Assembly: GCA_903896425.1 (NCBI GenBank)
Contig: CAITXW010000496.1
Coordinates: forward strand, 1-34,287
Source: an uncultured beta proteobacterium
GTDB lineage: Bacteria > Pseudomonadota > Gammaproteobacteria > Burkholderiales > Burkholderiaceae_C
Length of the DNA: 34,287 nt
Direction of reading: 5' to 3'
Below the pieces are notes generated by a model, which did no database searches, was not told where the DNA came from, and saw only the letters and a program-made list of their open reading frames with translations. Positions 8,589 to 17,398 of this stretch are shown piece by piece; position 1 is the first letter of the stretch; the number at the start of each line of letters is the position of its first letter. The position numbers were made by a program, and so were the translations under genes.

Positions 8589-8903
8589 CTAAATGCCGCT
8601 CATCACAGCATCCATTGCCGCAACAATCTCACCCGCTCGATCTCGAATCGACGAAACCTCAGTTTTGAGCAGGCGCTTGTCGAGCGGCGCAGCTTCAAAC
8701 GGCACCAGCATCAAACTCTTGCGGCGCACCGTGAACACCGGGCACAGACGTCGCGGTAATTCTTTTGCTGTCAACGCGGTCAGTGCCAGCGGCACAACCA
8801 TGCGCGTTGCCAGCCCGCCAAGCAAATTGCTTTGCACGTCGACCACGAACGGATATTGGTCACGCATGCGTGGGCTTGGGTTCTCGTAAACATCGAATTG
8901 CAT
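8589..8903 (-). CDS. ccdB: CcdB family gyrase-poison toxin
   Basis: A 104-residue protein aligning along its whole length with Ccd[10 protein letters not shown], then [20 protein letters not shown], and a C-terminal helix ending in AMDAVMSGI. In plasmid F CcdB the last three residues are Trp-Gly-Ile and contact DNA gyrase; here Gly-Ile is kept but Trp is Ser. Some chromosomal CcdB proteins I recall, such as that of Vibrio fischeri, also lack the Trp, so activity is not excluded. CcdB proteins trap gyrase on cleaved DNA and are held inactive by the antitoxin. The gene starts 5 bp after the antitoxin stop, in the usual antitoxin-then-toxin order. Confidence 0.93.
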   Translation of the reverse strand: MQFDVYENPSPRMRDQYPFVVDVQSNLLGGLATRMVVPLALTALTAKELPRRLCPVFTVRRKSLMLVPFEAAPLDKRLLKTEVSSIRDRAGEIVAAMDAVMSGI

Positions 8904-8908
8904 GGTGG

Positions 8909-9178
8909 CTACCAGACCCGCAAATCGTCACACCACAATCCATTCGCTTCAAAACGGGAGTTTTGTTCAGCAAACCAGGCGCGGTGCGTTTTTTCAAGCT
9001 GCGCTTTGCGCTGCACCAGATTCTTGTCCTGTGCAGCACTCTGCAGCGCTTCAAATTGCTCAGCAGACACGATCACCGTGTCAATGCGCCCGTCCTTTTC
9101 AACGAAAACCGGTTTGGTCTTGGCTTGGGCGCAGATTGCGCCAAATCGGTTCTTGGCTTGGGTGGCAGTAACTTGCAT
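8909..9178 (-). CDS. Antitoxin with Phd/YefM-like N-terminus and CcdA-like C-terminus
   Basis: An 89-residue protein. Residues about 1-46 ([20 protein letters not shown], then [20 protein letters not shown]) match the Phd/YefM dimeric DNA-binding antitoxin fold. Residues about 60-89 end in [15 protein letters not shown], which matches the toxin-neutralising tail of CcdA (ending NGSFADENRDW in plasmid F). CcdA normally has a ribbon-helix-helix N-terminus, so this looks like a domain swap. The toxin next door is CcdB, which fits the tail and not the head. The listed ORF extends to 9373, but that overlaps addA and the added residues look like a shadow frame; the ATG at 9178 is the true start. 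Confidence 0.88.
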   Translation of the reverse strand: MQVTATQAKNRFGAICAQAKTKPVFVEKDGRIDTVIVSAEQFEALQSAAQDKNLVQRKAQLEKTHRAWFAEQNSRFEANGLWCDDLRVW

Positions 9179-9206
9179 GACGCAGTCCGTTCGAAGTTTG
9201 ATGGCT

Positions 9207-9218
9207 ATTTTAGCTAAA
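9207..9218 (-). promoter_or_regulatory. Candidate promoter/operator of the antitoxin-toxin pair
   Basis: The 35-bp gap between addA and the antitoxin gene contains TAAAAT, read leftward at 9212-9207, as a possible -10. It overlaps the perfect 10-bp palindrome TTTAGCTAAA at 9209-9218, which also includes the addA stop codon. Phd/YefM antitoxins repress their own operons through short palindromes, so this is a plausible operator. No good -35 is visible. Confidence 0.35.
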
Positions 9219-12200
9219 GCTCCAGCACCACCCCCTGTGGCGTCAAAAAAGCCGCCCGCACCACATGGTCCGGGTAAAGCGCTTGCACGGCAGCGCGGTA
9301 GTCTGTCATTTGCGCGCGCAGTTCGGCTTGTGCCTGCGGCGCTGCGGCAGTCTTGTAATCGAGCACCCACCACTGACCGTCGCGACGCAGCACCAGGCGG
9401 TCAATCTGCCGGTACTGGCCACGCCAGCTGATGCCGACTTCATTGCCAGCCCATTCGATGACAGCCGGGTCCCAGGCCCAGGCACCGGCGCCCTGCAGAA
9501 TGGACGTGGCCAGTTCTGCTGCACGCGCGCCCTGCGCCGGGCTCAGTTCAAATTCACGCGCCACCGCCGCCGTACCCTGGGCGCTGAGCGCGCCCCATTC
9601 CAACAAGCGGTGCATGGCCTTGCCGATGCGCGCCTCCAGCGGATCATCATCCGGCACCGCAACAACCGGGGTCGCGCTGAGCGCAGCCGGCGGCAATTCC
9701 TTGAGTTGGAAAACCGGCGCTGCCGCTGTGGCGGCACTGGCCGGCCGTGGCGACAGGGCGGCGATGTCGAGCAGACCGGTTTGCGTCAGGCGCTGCCACC
9801 AACTGCGTGGCGCAGCGCGGTACGGCACGATGCTGGAGACAGCCAGCGTATGTCGGGCGCGGGTCAGCGCAACGTAGAGCGCATTGAGCTCCTCGCGCTG
9901 ACGCTCCTGGTGCTCGGCTGCCAGCAGCGTCTGCGCACTGGCTGGCGGTTGGCTCTCGCTGGCCAGAAAGACAAAAGATTGCGGCCAGGCCGCTTCGCCC
10001 GGCCAGTCCACCAGCACCGTCATGCTGTCGGCGTTGCGCGCCGGCGTATCGGTGTCAAGCAGCAGCACGCTGTGGGCTTCGAGACCCTTGGCGCCGTGGA
10101 TGGTCAGCAGACGCACCGCCTGCGCATTGACCGCCGCTGGCGCGCGCACGCCGCCGGCCTTGAGCGCACGCACCAGCGCATACGGCGTGGCAAAACGGCC
10201 GCCGCCCAGTTGCAGCGCAGTGCCGAGCAGTGCGCGCAAATTGGCCAGCACGGTCTCGCGCTGATGGCCAGGTGCGGCGGCGGCAAAGCGCGCGAGCACG
10301 TCACCATCGCTGTAAATGGCTTGCAGCGCATCGTGCGGCGGCAGCGCATCCAGCCAGGCTTTCCAGCGCAGCAGGCTAAGCGCAACCGATCGCTGATCAG
10401 CAGTCACGATGTTGCGAGTCTGCAGCAATTCGAACCACGAGGCCGAGCCCTGCCCCTTGGCCAAGGCCAGTTGCACCAGCGCCTGATCGCCCAATGCAAA
10501 CAGCGGCGACTTGAGCACACGCGCCAGCGACAAATCGTGCTGCGTCGAGACCAGCACATCGAGCAGGGCGACGATATCCTGCACCTCGCAGCATTCAATC
10601 AGTTCGGTGTTGTCGCCGAGCTGGACTGCAATCTGCAAGCGGCGCAGTTCATCCTGCAGCGGCAACAGGGCCGAGCGCTTGCGCGCGAGCACCATGATGT
10701 TTTGCGGCTGCAGCGCCGCGCCGTCGGTCGGTGTGAGCTGCTGCGCAACCCAGCGCGCCGCCTGGCGCGCCTCCAGCACATGCAGGGTTTCTTCCGGTGA
10801 CTCGCGCGGACTGCGCAGGCTGTCGCGCCAGGCATCCGCCAGCGCCGCGGCGTCCTCAGTCTCGATCGCCACCGGTCGCGGGATCGCAGGCAACTGGCAC
10901 AAACTGCCAGCCAGTGCGGAACTGGTGGTGTGCGCGCGATAACCCTCAAATCCATCGGCCTGCACGGCGTCGAGCATGACCGCGTTCACGCTCGCGATCA
11001 CGCCACGGGCGTTGCGCCGCGTGTGGTCGCAACTGAGCAAATCGCCCTGCAGCGCGTCACGCACAAAGGCCTGCGCCGCCTTGAACACCTGCGGCTCAGC
11101 GCGGCGAAAACGGTAAATGCTTTGCTTGGGGTCACCCACGATGAAGACGCTGGGCGCATGGCTGCCGGCGCCGGCGTAGCCGCTAAGCCAGGAGCGCAGC
11201 GCCTGCCACTGCAAGGGGTTGGTGTCCTGAAATTCGTCGATCAACAACTGGCGCACGCGCACATCGAGCCGCTCCTGCACCCAGCCCGAGAGCACCGGGT
11301 CACTCAGCATGATCAGTGCCGCACGCTCGACATCGTTCATGTCAACCCAGCCGCGTTCGAGCTTGAGCGCGGCATAAGCCTTGAGCAGCACGCGGCTCAG
11401 GCGCGTCATTCGCTGCTGGTAGCGCCACGCCGTCTGTTGCGCTCGCGCCGCCAGCACCTGCAGCACCAGGTCCTGCGCCACGCGCACCTGCGCAATGCCG
11501 ACAATCTTTTCGCCAAACTTGCGTGGCTTCTCGTCCTTCGTCAGCAGCGCGTCCAACATGCCCTGCAGGTCACTGTTGCCAAGCGCCGCCGCCAGTTCAA
11601 CACCCTTGGCTGCAAACGTCGGCGCACTGGCCTGCCCCAATGCCTTGGCGGCATCGAGCAGCGTCTGCCAGCATTGCGGCTGCGCGCGCAAAAAATCCTC
11701 CGGCTCAGCGAGTCCGGCAAAGCCGGGGCAATGCGCATCGAAGTTGGGCACCGACAGCGCCAGCACACCCTGCGCGTCGGCCAGGGCAAATTCAGTGCGC
11801 TTGTCCAGGGCCGTCTGCAAGGCTTTTTCAGTCTGCGCGCGACCGTACTCAAAAACCACTGCCTCGAAGTCGGCCTGGCGCTCGGCATCCAACACCAGCG
11901 CGGCGTAAAAGCGCCGCCACACCAACTCCTTCGGTTTGCTGTCGTCCTCCAGCAATTCATAGTCAGCCGGCAGTTCCATCTGCTGCAACAGCGCGAGCGG
12001 CGCGCTGCGCAGCAAGGCCGCAAACCAGCTGTGGAACGTGCGCACCTGAACCTGGCGTGTGCTGCAGAGCATCTGCTGGTAGAGCTGCGCCAACTGCTGC
12101 GGCAACACCGACTGCGCCTCGTCCGCAATCTGAACGCCGCGCTCACGCAGCGCCTGCAGCAGCGCGGCGCGATCGGCCACGGCAAACTCGGCCAGCCACT

Positions 12201-12432
12201 GGTACAGGCGCTCGCGCATTTCACCGGCCGCGCGGCGGGTGAAGGTGATGGCCAGAATTTCCTGCGGCGCCACACCTTCGAGCAGCGCGCGCACGATGCG
12301 CGAGACCAGCATCCAGGTCTTGCCAGCACCGGCGCAGGCTTCCACCGCCACACTGCGCTGCGGGTCGCAGGCGATGGCGTAAAAGGCTTCGGCGCTGACG
12401 TGCTGGCCGTTGCGTTCGTAGGCGGCAATCAT
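9214..12432 (-). CDS. addA: AddA-type helicase-nuclease (UvrD/RecB-like, double-strand break repair)
   Basis: A 1072-residue SF1 helicase with a C-terminal nuclease. Helicase motifs in order are AGAGKT (Walker A, about residues 34-39), ITFTRRAAGEM, LLIDEFQDTNP (motif II), FIVGDPKQSIYRFRRA (III), LTIHGAKGLEAHSV (V) and LYVALTRARHTL (VI). The C-terminus has the PD-(D/E)XK nuclease residues IDRLVLRRDGQWWVLDYKTA, then a downstream QMTDY. With AddB it unwinds and resects broken DNA ends for RecA loading. The listed ORF extends upstream; the true start is the ATG at 12432, which overlaps the addB stop by 4 bp (ATGA). The antitoxin gene follows 35 bp downstream. Confidence 0.94.
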   Translation of the reverse strand: MIAAYERNGQHVSAEAFYAIACDPQRSVAVEACAGAGKTWMLVSRIVRALLEGVAPQEILAITFTRRAAGEMRERLYQWLAEFAVADRAALLQALRERGVQIADEAQSVLPQQLAQLYQQMLCSTRQVQVRTFHSWFAALLRSAPLALLQQMELPADYELLEDDSKPKELVWRRFYAALVLDAERQADFEAVVFEYGRAQTEKALQTALDKRTEFALADAQGVLALSVPNFDAHCPGFAGLAEPEDFLRAQPQCWQTLLDAAKALGQASAPTFAAKGVELAAALGNSDLQGMLDALLTKDEKPRKFGEKIVGIAQVRVAQDLVLQVLAARAQQTAWRYQQRMTRLSRVLLKAYAALKLERGWVDMNDVERAALIMLSDPVLSGWVQERLDVRVRQLLIDEFQDTNPLQWQALRSWLSGYAGAGSHAPSVFIVGDPKQSIYRFRRAEPQVFKAAQAFVRDALQGDLLSCDHTRRNARGVIASVNAVMLDAVQADGFEGYRAHTTSSALAGSLCQLPAIPRPVAIETEDAAALADAWRDSLRSPRESPEETLHVLEARQAARWVAQQLTPTDGAALQPQNIMVLARKRSALLPLQDELRRLQIAVQLGDNTELIECCEVQDIVALLDVLVSTQHDLSLARVLKSPLFALGDQALVQLALAKGQGSASWFELLQTRNIVTADQRSVALSLLRWKAWLDALPPHDALQAIYSDGDVLARFAAAAPGHQRETVLANLRALLGTALQLGGGRFATPYALVRALKAGGVRAPAAVNAQAVRLLTIHGAKGLEAHSVLLLDTDTPARNADSMTVLVDWPGEAAWPQSFVFLASESQPPASAQTLLAAEHQERQREELNALYVALTRARHTLAVSSIVPYRAAPRSWWQRLTQTGLLDIAALSPRPASAATAAAPVFQLKELPPAALSATPVVAVPDDDPLEARIGKAMHRLLEWGALSAQGTAAVAREFELSPAQGARAAELATSILQGAGAWAWDPAVIEWAGNEVGISWRGQYRQIDRLVLRRDGQWWVLDYKTAAAPQAQAELRAQMTDYRAAVQALYPDHVVRAAFLTPQGVVLEL

Positions 12433-14987
12433 GAAACAGTCCAAAAATCTTTGCGGCACAAGCCGCGCGCATCGCAGAAATCGCAAGCTTTGCCGGCACC
12501 GAGCGCGGGCAGGAGCGCACCGGCAGCGATGCGCGTCACGTCACTGGCAATGCCGTCGAGCAACTGGTCGCGCAGGTCAACGACGTCTTGCTGCTCATAG
12601 GCGCGCGTGCCTTCCTTCTCGCCGACATTGACGTAGGCTGCCGCCAGCGTGTCGTCACTCAGCAACGCAGCGTAGAACGCGAGCTGCGTGTCTTCCAATG
12701 GCGTCTTGACGCGCTGCGCCGTGATGCCAGGTGTTTCGGTCTTGTAGTCGATCACCAGGGCGCTGCCATCAGCTAAGCGGTCGATGCGGTCAATCTTGCC
12801 GACCAGCTTCAAGCCGCCCAGCGGCATCTCTTTCCAGGCCTCGGCCGCGACAAATTCGGCACCACCGGCCTGGTGCGCGGCCAGCCACTGCAGGTAGCCG
12901 GCGCGCACACGCGGCCAGGCAGCGGCAAACGGCAAAAACTCAGCCGGCGACAAGCCCAATTCCGTGCTGGCCTGCGCAGCCGCTGTGTCAAGCAGGGCTT
13001 GGCGCGCCTGTGCTTCTGACACCGGTGCGACCCGCAGCGCTTGGTGAAAATGCCGCAGCACCAGGTGCAACCAGTTGCCAAAATCGCGCTTGTCCAGCGC
13101 CACATCGAGTTCATCCGCGCCTTGCAGCTTGAGCTGGCGCAGCGCAAAAAAGCGGTAGGGGCAGCGGCGCAGGTCTTCGTAGGCGGTGCCGGAGAGCCGC
13201 TCCACGGGTAAAGCTTCGCCGCTGGGCTGCGGCATGGCGCAGGGCCTGGGATCGAGCGCGCGCAGGGGCCGCGGATCCGGCGCCAGCGCCTGCGGCTGCT
13301 GCAAGCGCAACTGCTGCACGAAACCGCTGGCCATCAATTGCTCGCCGCCTTCGCTCAAACGCCAGAGCACATCGACATGGGGAAACAGCAAGGCGTAATC
13401 CCAAGCGGCACGGGCCGCTGCGGCCAGATCGTCACGCGCTGGCAGGCCGAGCACGACCGACTGGGCTGGCGTCCACCAGGGCGGCGGCTCCGGCGACATC
13501 GGCAGGCGCGCCTCGTCACAACCGGGCAAGACAACGGCCGCCAGTGGACGCCCCAGCAACTGACTCAGCGGCAGGATAAGAACTTGTGTGTTCGTGCCAT
13601 GGCCCGGCACAAAGCTCTTGCCCTCCAGGGTCTGACTGACCCAGGCCCGCAATTCACTGGCCGCCATGCGCGCCGTGACATCGGCAAACTCCAGTTCGGC
13701 GCCTTCGCGCAGTCGCAGCACATCGAGCACGGCTTGCCCGGCCTCGTCCTGCTCCAGCGCCGGCCACTGCCCGGCATCCTGCAACACGGCGCGCAAATCG
13801 TGCAGCCAGCCTGAGAGCGGCCGGTTCGCTTGCAGCCGCTCACGCAGCGCCTGCGCCTGCTGCACCAGCGCGGCTTCAGGCGGCAATGCGCGCCATTCAC
13901 GCACACCGTCGCGGCGCCATTCGATCTCGGCCTGCGTCAACTGCTGCGCATCAAAGGCAGGGGCGTGCTTGAGCCAGTCCAGCACGGCATCAGTCGATGC
14001 ATCCCACACCAGCGCGCGCAGCAGGCTCATGAGTGAGGCGGCGGCGCGCGTGGTGGAGAGCTTCCAGCCGGTCTCGTCGCTCACCGTGACGCCGGTCTGT
14101 GCCAGCATGGCGTGGACGCGGCGCGTCAGCACACGGTCCTGCGCCACCAGCGCAACCGGCACGCGACCGGCGGCCAGATGCGCCAGCACGCAGGCGCTAG
14201 CGCGCTGCGCCTCGTCTTCGGCGTCCTGCGCCGCGTGCAGTGCCACGGTGCCAAAGGACAAAGCTGGCTCCGACGCATCATCGGGCGTGTCCAGTGTCAG
14301 TAACAAAACCCGCGTGCCCAGTCGTTGCGCCAGGGTCTGCGTCAGCGGCTCGCTTTGAAAACCTTGCAGCAGCACCAGCAAATCGGGCTCAGCGCCGAAC
14401 ACCGGATCCGTCGCGTAGCTTGAACTGGCAGCCCAGGCCAAGGCGATGCGCGCTGTGGCCGCCTCCAGCGCTAGCAGCGGCGAATCGAGCGCTGCCGCCA
14501 GCATGGCACCCAGGCGCGCGCCCCAGGCAGCACGCTCAGCCGGCACGACCGCGGCGGCAACACGGGCCAGACTCCAGGCGCAGGCCATCAGGCGCGCAGC
14601 CAGCACGCCGCTGTGCGCGCCCAGACCGGCACGCGAGAGCAAGGAGGCCGCTGTCAGGCAATCACGTGCCGCGTCAAGTTGCAAGTCGTCCGGCCCCGGC
14701 ACAAAGCCGCCCAGGCTGCGTGCCCAACTCATGGTGGTTTCGAAACGCGGCAGAAAACAGGCCGGCCTTGCGGTTTCTTCGCACGCACGCAACCAGGCTT
14801 GACGTGCCTGCGGGATCAGTTGGGCGTAGGGCAGCAACACAAGCGTCTGCGCGGCATGGACCTGGCGCTCCTGCATGGCCGCGCGCAACTGCGCCATCAC
14901 GCAATCCCAAGCCCGTTGCACATGATGTGTTTTGGCTATCTCACTCATAGATGCAGGGCAATCGGTCGGGGGCTTGGTTTCTGTCAC
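12429..14987 (-). CDS. addB: AddB-like PD-(D/E)XK exonuclease subunit
   Basis: An 852-residue protein whose C-terminal nuclease domain reads KIDRIDRLADGSALVIDYKT, followed by QLAFYAALL (QxxxY motif). An Fe-S-type cysteine set is present: Cys in DLRRCPYRFF before the nuclease core and CDFCDARGLC near the C-terminus, as in AddB. No Walker A motif is seen in the first 60 residues, so the helicase-like half is probably inactive. The start is uncertain: a GTG at 14987 has GGGGA just upstream, while an in-frame ATG lies at 14948 with a weak site. The gene is divergent from trxA and is translationally coupled to addA. Confidence 0.9.
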   Translation of the reverse strand: MTETKPPTDCPASMSEIAKTHHVQRAWDCVMAQLRAAMQERQVHAAQTLVLLPYAQLIPQARQAWLRACEETARPACFLPRFETTMSWARSLGGFVPGPDDLQLDAARDCLTAASLLSRAGLGAHSGVLAARLMACAWSLARVAAAVVPAERAAWGARLGAMLAAALDSPLLALEAATARIALAWAASSSYATDPVFGAEPDLLVLLQGFQSEPLTQTLAQRLGTRVLLLTLDTPDDASEPALSFGTVALHAAQDAEDEAQRASACVLAHLAAGRVPVALVAQDRVLTRRVHAMLAQTGVTVSDETGWKLSTTRAAASLMSLLRALVWDASTDAVLDWLKHAPAFDAQQLTQAEIEWRRDGVREWRALPPEAALVQQAQALRERLQANRPLSGWLHDLRAVLQDAGQWPALEQDEAGQAVLDVLRLREGAELEFADVTARMAASELRAWVSQTLEGKSFVPGHGTNTQVLILPLSQLLGRPLAAVVLPGCDEARLPMSPEPPPWWTPAQSVVLGLPARDDLAAAARAAWDYALLFPHVDVLWRLSEGGEQLMASGFVQQLRLQQPQALAPDPRPLRALDPRPCAMPQPSGEALPVERLSGTAYEDLRRCPYRFFALRQLKLQGADELDVALDKRDFGNWLHLVLRHFHQALRVAPVSEAQARQALLDTAAAQASTELGLSPAEFLPFAAAWPRVRAGYLQWLAAHQAGGAEFVAAEAWKEMPLGGLKLVGKIDRIDRLADGSALVIDYKTETPGITAQRVKTPLEDTQLAFYAALLSDDTLAAAYVNVGEKEGTRAYEQQDVVDLRDQLLDGIASDVTRIAAGALLPALGAGKACDFCDARGLCRKDFWTVS

Positions 14988-15096
14988 AATTTCCCCACTT
15001 TACCTTTAACGACAAAGATACCGAAAGTTGGCGGACGCGCAAACGCCAGGCGCGCCAGGCGATTCGGATCCACCCGCAACCCCAGAAGGAGAAATC

Positions 15097-15426
15097 ATGG
15101 CCAGCGAATTGATCAAACCTGTGTCCGACGCGTCTTTTGAAGCCGATGTTCTGCAAGCCACGGTGCCGGTGCTGGTGGACTACTGGGCTGAATGGTGCGG
15201 CCCGTGCAAGATGATCGCGCCGATTCTGGACGAAGTATCAAGCGCCTACGAGGGTAAATTGCAGATTGCCAAGATGAACGTCGATGAAAACCGCGAAATC
15301 CCAGCCAAGTTCGGCATCCGCGGCATCCCGACGCTGATGGTGTTCAAGGACGGCCAGTTGGCCGCCACCAAAGTCGGCGCCATGAGCAAGGCGCAACTGA
15401 CAGCTTTCATCGATCAGCAACTCTGA
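15097..15426 (+). CDS. trxA: Thioredoxin 1
   Basis: A 109-residue thioredoxin with the active site WCGPC (Cys34 and Cys37), preceded by VLVDYWAE and followed by KMIAPILDE. The cis-proline loop is GIRGIPTLMVFKDG. It reduces protein disulfides in the cytoplasm using thioredoxin reductase. The listed ORF starts 23 codons earlier, but the ATG at 15097 has the strong site AGAAGGAG about 6 nt upstream and gives the standard length. The gene is followed by an extragenic repeat and then rho, an order often seen in proteobacteria. Confidence 0.98.
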   Translation: MASELIKPVSDASFEADVLQATVPVLVDYWAEWCGPCKMIAPILDEVSSAYEGKLQIAKMNVDENREIPAKFGIRGIPTLMVFKDGQLAATKVGAMSKAQLTAFIDQQL

Positions 15427-15461
15427 GGGCATTTCGCAATTTCCCAATCCGCAAAGTTGAT

Positions 15462-15545
15462 CGTCATTGCGAGGAGCGCCAGCGACGCGGAAATCCAGGA
15501 AGTCCGGAGTCATGGATCGCCGCGGCCGGTGGCCTCGCGATGACG
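15462..15545. repeat. Palindromic extragenic repeat (MITE/REP-like)
   Basis: An 84-bp element bounded by CGTCATTGCGAGG (15462-15474) and CCTCGCGATGACG (15533-15545), inverted copies with one mismatch. Inside, CGCGGAAATCCA and TGGATCGCCGCG form a second imperfect inverted pair (10 of 12). The outline CGTCATTGCGAG...GCGACGCGG...ATCCAGG is one I recognise as a dispersed repeat in many bacterial genomes. The transcript could fold into a long hairpin between trxA and rho. No second copy was found in this window. Confidence 0.7.
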
Positions 15546-15618
15546 CCAATTAACAGTGCACGCAACGCCGCAGGCGAATTTCCTGTCCTTTTAAAATATC
15601 CATAACCGCTCCATTTCC

Positions 15619-15627
15619 TGTCATAAT
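15619..15627 (+). promoter_or_regulatory. Candidate extended -10 promoter of rho
   Basis: TGTCATAAT matches an extended -10 (TGn followed by CATAAT), preceded by an AT-rich TTTTAAAATATCC stretch. Transcription from here would give rho a leader of about 120 nt. That leader contains a 6-bp hairpin, ACCGAC (15639-15644) with GTCGGT (15656-15661). Rho commonly controls its own mRNA, but no specific attenuator can be asserted. Confidence 0.4.
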
Positions 15628-15755
15628 CGCGCCAGCTCACCGACTCCCACCCCGTGTCGGTTCGAATTCCCGGTTAATACCTTGAGGCGCAGGGCAACAG
15701 CCCGCCTCACCCGAAACTCCCCCGTATTTCGTTCAACTCCGTAGTTAGACACCCC

Positions 15756-17018
15756 ATGCACTTAAACGAACTCAAGGCACTGCACGTGTCGGAAGTCCTC
15801 AAGCAAGCCGAAGAGCTTGAGATTGAAAACACCGGCCGCATGCGCAAGCAGGAGTTGATGTTCGCCATCATCAAGAAGCGCGCGCGCACCGGTGAGCAGA
15901 TCATTGCCGACGGCGTGCTGGAAATCCTGCCCGACGGTTTTGGTTTCCTGCGCAGCCCCGACACCAGCTACACGGCATCGACCGATGACATCTACATCAG
16001 CCCGAGCCAGGTGCGGCGTTTCAACCTGCACACCGGCGACATGATCGAAGGTGAAGTGCGCACACCGAAAGACGGTGAACGCTACTTCGCGCTGAACAAG
16101 CTCGACCGCGTCAACGGCGGCGGTCCGGAAGACAACAAGCACAAGGTGATGTTCGAGAATCTGACGCCGCTGTTCCCCAAGGTGCAGATGCGCCTGGAGC
16201 AGGACATCAAGACCGACGAGAACATCACCGGGCGCATCATTGACATCATCGCCCCGATCGGCAAGGGCCAGCGCGCCCTGCTGGTGGCGCCACCGAAGAG
16301 CGGCAAGACGGTGATGATGCAGCACATTGCACACGCCATCAGCGCCAATTACCCCGAAATCCACATGATGGTGCTGCTGGTCGACGAGCGGCCGGAAGAA
16401 GTGACCGAAATGCAGCGCACCGTCAAGGGCGAGGTGATCGCCTCCACCTTCGACGAACCGGCGGCGCGCCATGTGCACGTGGCTGAGATGGTGATCGAGC
16501 GCGCCAAGCGCCTGGTCGAACTCAAGAAAGACGTGGTCATCCTGCTGGACTCGATCACGCGTCTGGCACGCGCCTACAACAATGTCGTGCCGTCCTCCGG
16601 CAAGGTCCTGACCGGCGGCGTCGACTCCAATGCCCTGCAGCGGCCCAAGCGCTTTCTGGGCGCGGCGCGCAACGTGGAAGAAGGCGGCTCGCTGACCATC
16701 ATCGCCACGGCGCTGGTCGATACCGGCAGCCGCATGGACGAAGTGATCTTTGAAGAATTCAAGGGCACGGGCAACTCGGAAATCCACCTTGACCGCCGCC
16801 TTTACGAAAAACGCGTGTTTCCGTCGATCCAGCTCAACCGCAGCGGCACGCGGCGCGAGGAGCTGCTGCTGGCGCCGGAAATCCTGCAAAAGACCCGCAT
16901 CCTGCGCCAGTTCCTCTACAACATGGACGAAATCGAATCCATGGAGATGGTGCTCAAGCAAATGCGCGCCACCAAGAACAACAGCGAGTTCTTCGACATG
17001 ATGCGTCGGGGCGGCTAG
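15756..17018 (+). CDS. rho: Transcription termination factor Rho
   Basis: A 420-residue Rho with the N-terminal helical and RNA-binding (cold-shock-like) domains, including DGFGFLRS, and the ATPase core. Walker A is [11 protein letters not shown], Walker B is [15 protein letters not shown], and the Q-loop is [14 protein letters not shown]. The hexamer binds C-rich nascent RNA and terminates transcription. The length equals the E. coli protein and no insertion is present. The ribosome site before the ATG is weak. The gene is followed 100 bp later by rpmE2. Confidence 0.99.
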   Translation: MHLNELKALHVSEVLKQAEELEIENTGRMRKQELMFAIIKKRARTGEQIIADGVLEILPDGFGFLRSPDTSYTASTDDIYISPSQVRRFNLHTGDMIEGEVRTPKDGERYFALNKLDRVNGGGPEDNKHKVMFENLTPLFPKVQMRLEQDIKTDENITGRIIDIIAPIGKGQRALLVAPPKSGKTVMMQHIAHAISANYPEIHMMVLLVDERPEEVTEMQRTVKGEVIASTFDEPAARHVHVAEMVIERAKRLVELKKDVVILLDSITRLARAYNNVVPSSGKVLTGGVDSNALQRPKRFLGAARNVEEGGSLTIIATALVDTGSRMDEVIFEEFKGTGNSEIHLDRRLYEKRVFPSIQLNRSGTRREELLLAPEILQKTRILRQFLYNMDEIESMEMVLKQMRATKNNSEFFDMMRRGG

Positions 17019-17020
17019 GC

Positions 17021-17026
17021 TATAAT
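17021..17026 (+). promoter_or_regulatory. Candidate -10 element (TATAAT) for rpmE2
   Basis: A perfect TATAAT lies just after the rho stop codon and about 93 bp before the L31 start. No convincing -35 is seen at the right distance. A separate promoter for the ribosomal protein gene would be sensible, but read-through from rho is also possible. Confidence 0.45.
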
Positions 17027-17118
17027 TTACGGTTTTACGCGACAAGTACACCGGGCTTTGAATTGCGCAATGGTTTGCACAAGGGCTTGATGCGGCTGGC
17101 GCAACTGATGGAGAAGAC

Positions 17119-17376
17119 ATGAAAGAAGGCATTCACCCCAATTACCGCGACATTTGTTTCCAGGACTTGTCCAATGGTTTCAAATTCGTGACGCGCTCGT
17201 GCGCGAACGCCAAAGAGATGATCACGATGGAAGACGGCCGCGAACTGCCGCTGTACAAACTTGATACCTCGAGCGAATCGCATCCGTTCTACACCGGCAC
17301 GCAAAAATCCGTGGACAACATGGGCGGCCGCGTCGAGCGCTTCCGCAACCGTTTCGGCAAGACCGCCGCCAAGTAA
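17119..17376 (+). CDS. rpmE2: 50S ribosomal protein L31 type B
   Basis: An 85-residue L31 beginning MKEGIHPNYRDICFQDLSNG and ending RVERFRNRFGK. It has the extra internal segment of the type B form and lacks the CxxC zinc ribbon of type A, so it should not need zinc. GGAGAAG lies 3 nt before the ATG. A strong terminator follows. It is a housekeeping gene here rather than an obvious zinc-starvation paralogue, since many betaproteobacteria keep it next to rho. Confidence 0.97.
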   Translation: MKEGIHPNYRDICFQDLSNGFKFVTRSCANAKEMITMEDGRELPLYKLDTSSESHPFYTGTQKSVDNMGGRVERFRNRFGKTAAK

Positions 17377-17398
17377 ATACTGGCAAACGCTTCGCGCG

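Noticed and set aside
9179-9373. N-terminal extension of the antitoxin ORF
   Set aside because: Overlaps addA and encodes Arg/Gly/Ala-rich shadow sequence; the ATG at 9178 begins the recognisable domain.
9265-12600. Two long plus-strand ORFs (511 and 556 aa) opposite addA
   Set aside because: Shadows of the helicase gene, which shows every expected motif in order.
15650-15680. tRNA-like T-loop GGTTCGAATTCC upstream of rho
   Set aside because: The flanking bases do not pair into a T-stem and no acceptor, D or anticodon arms are present.
15762-17132. 456-aa minus-strand ORF opposite rho
   Set aside because: Rho is essential and intact; the antisense frame is His/Val-rich with no known domain.
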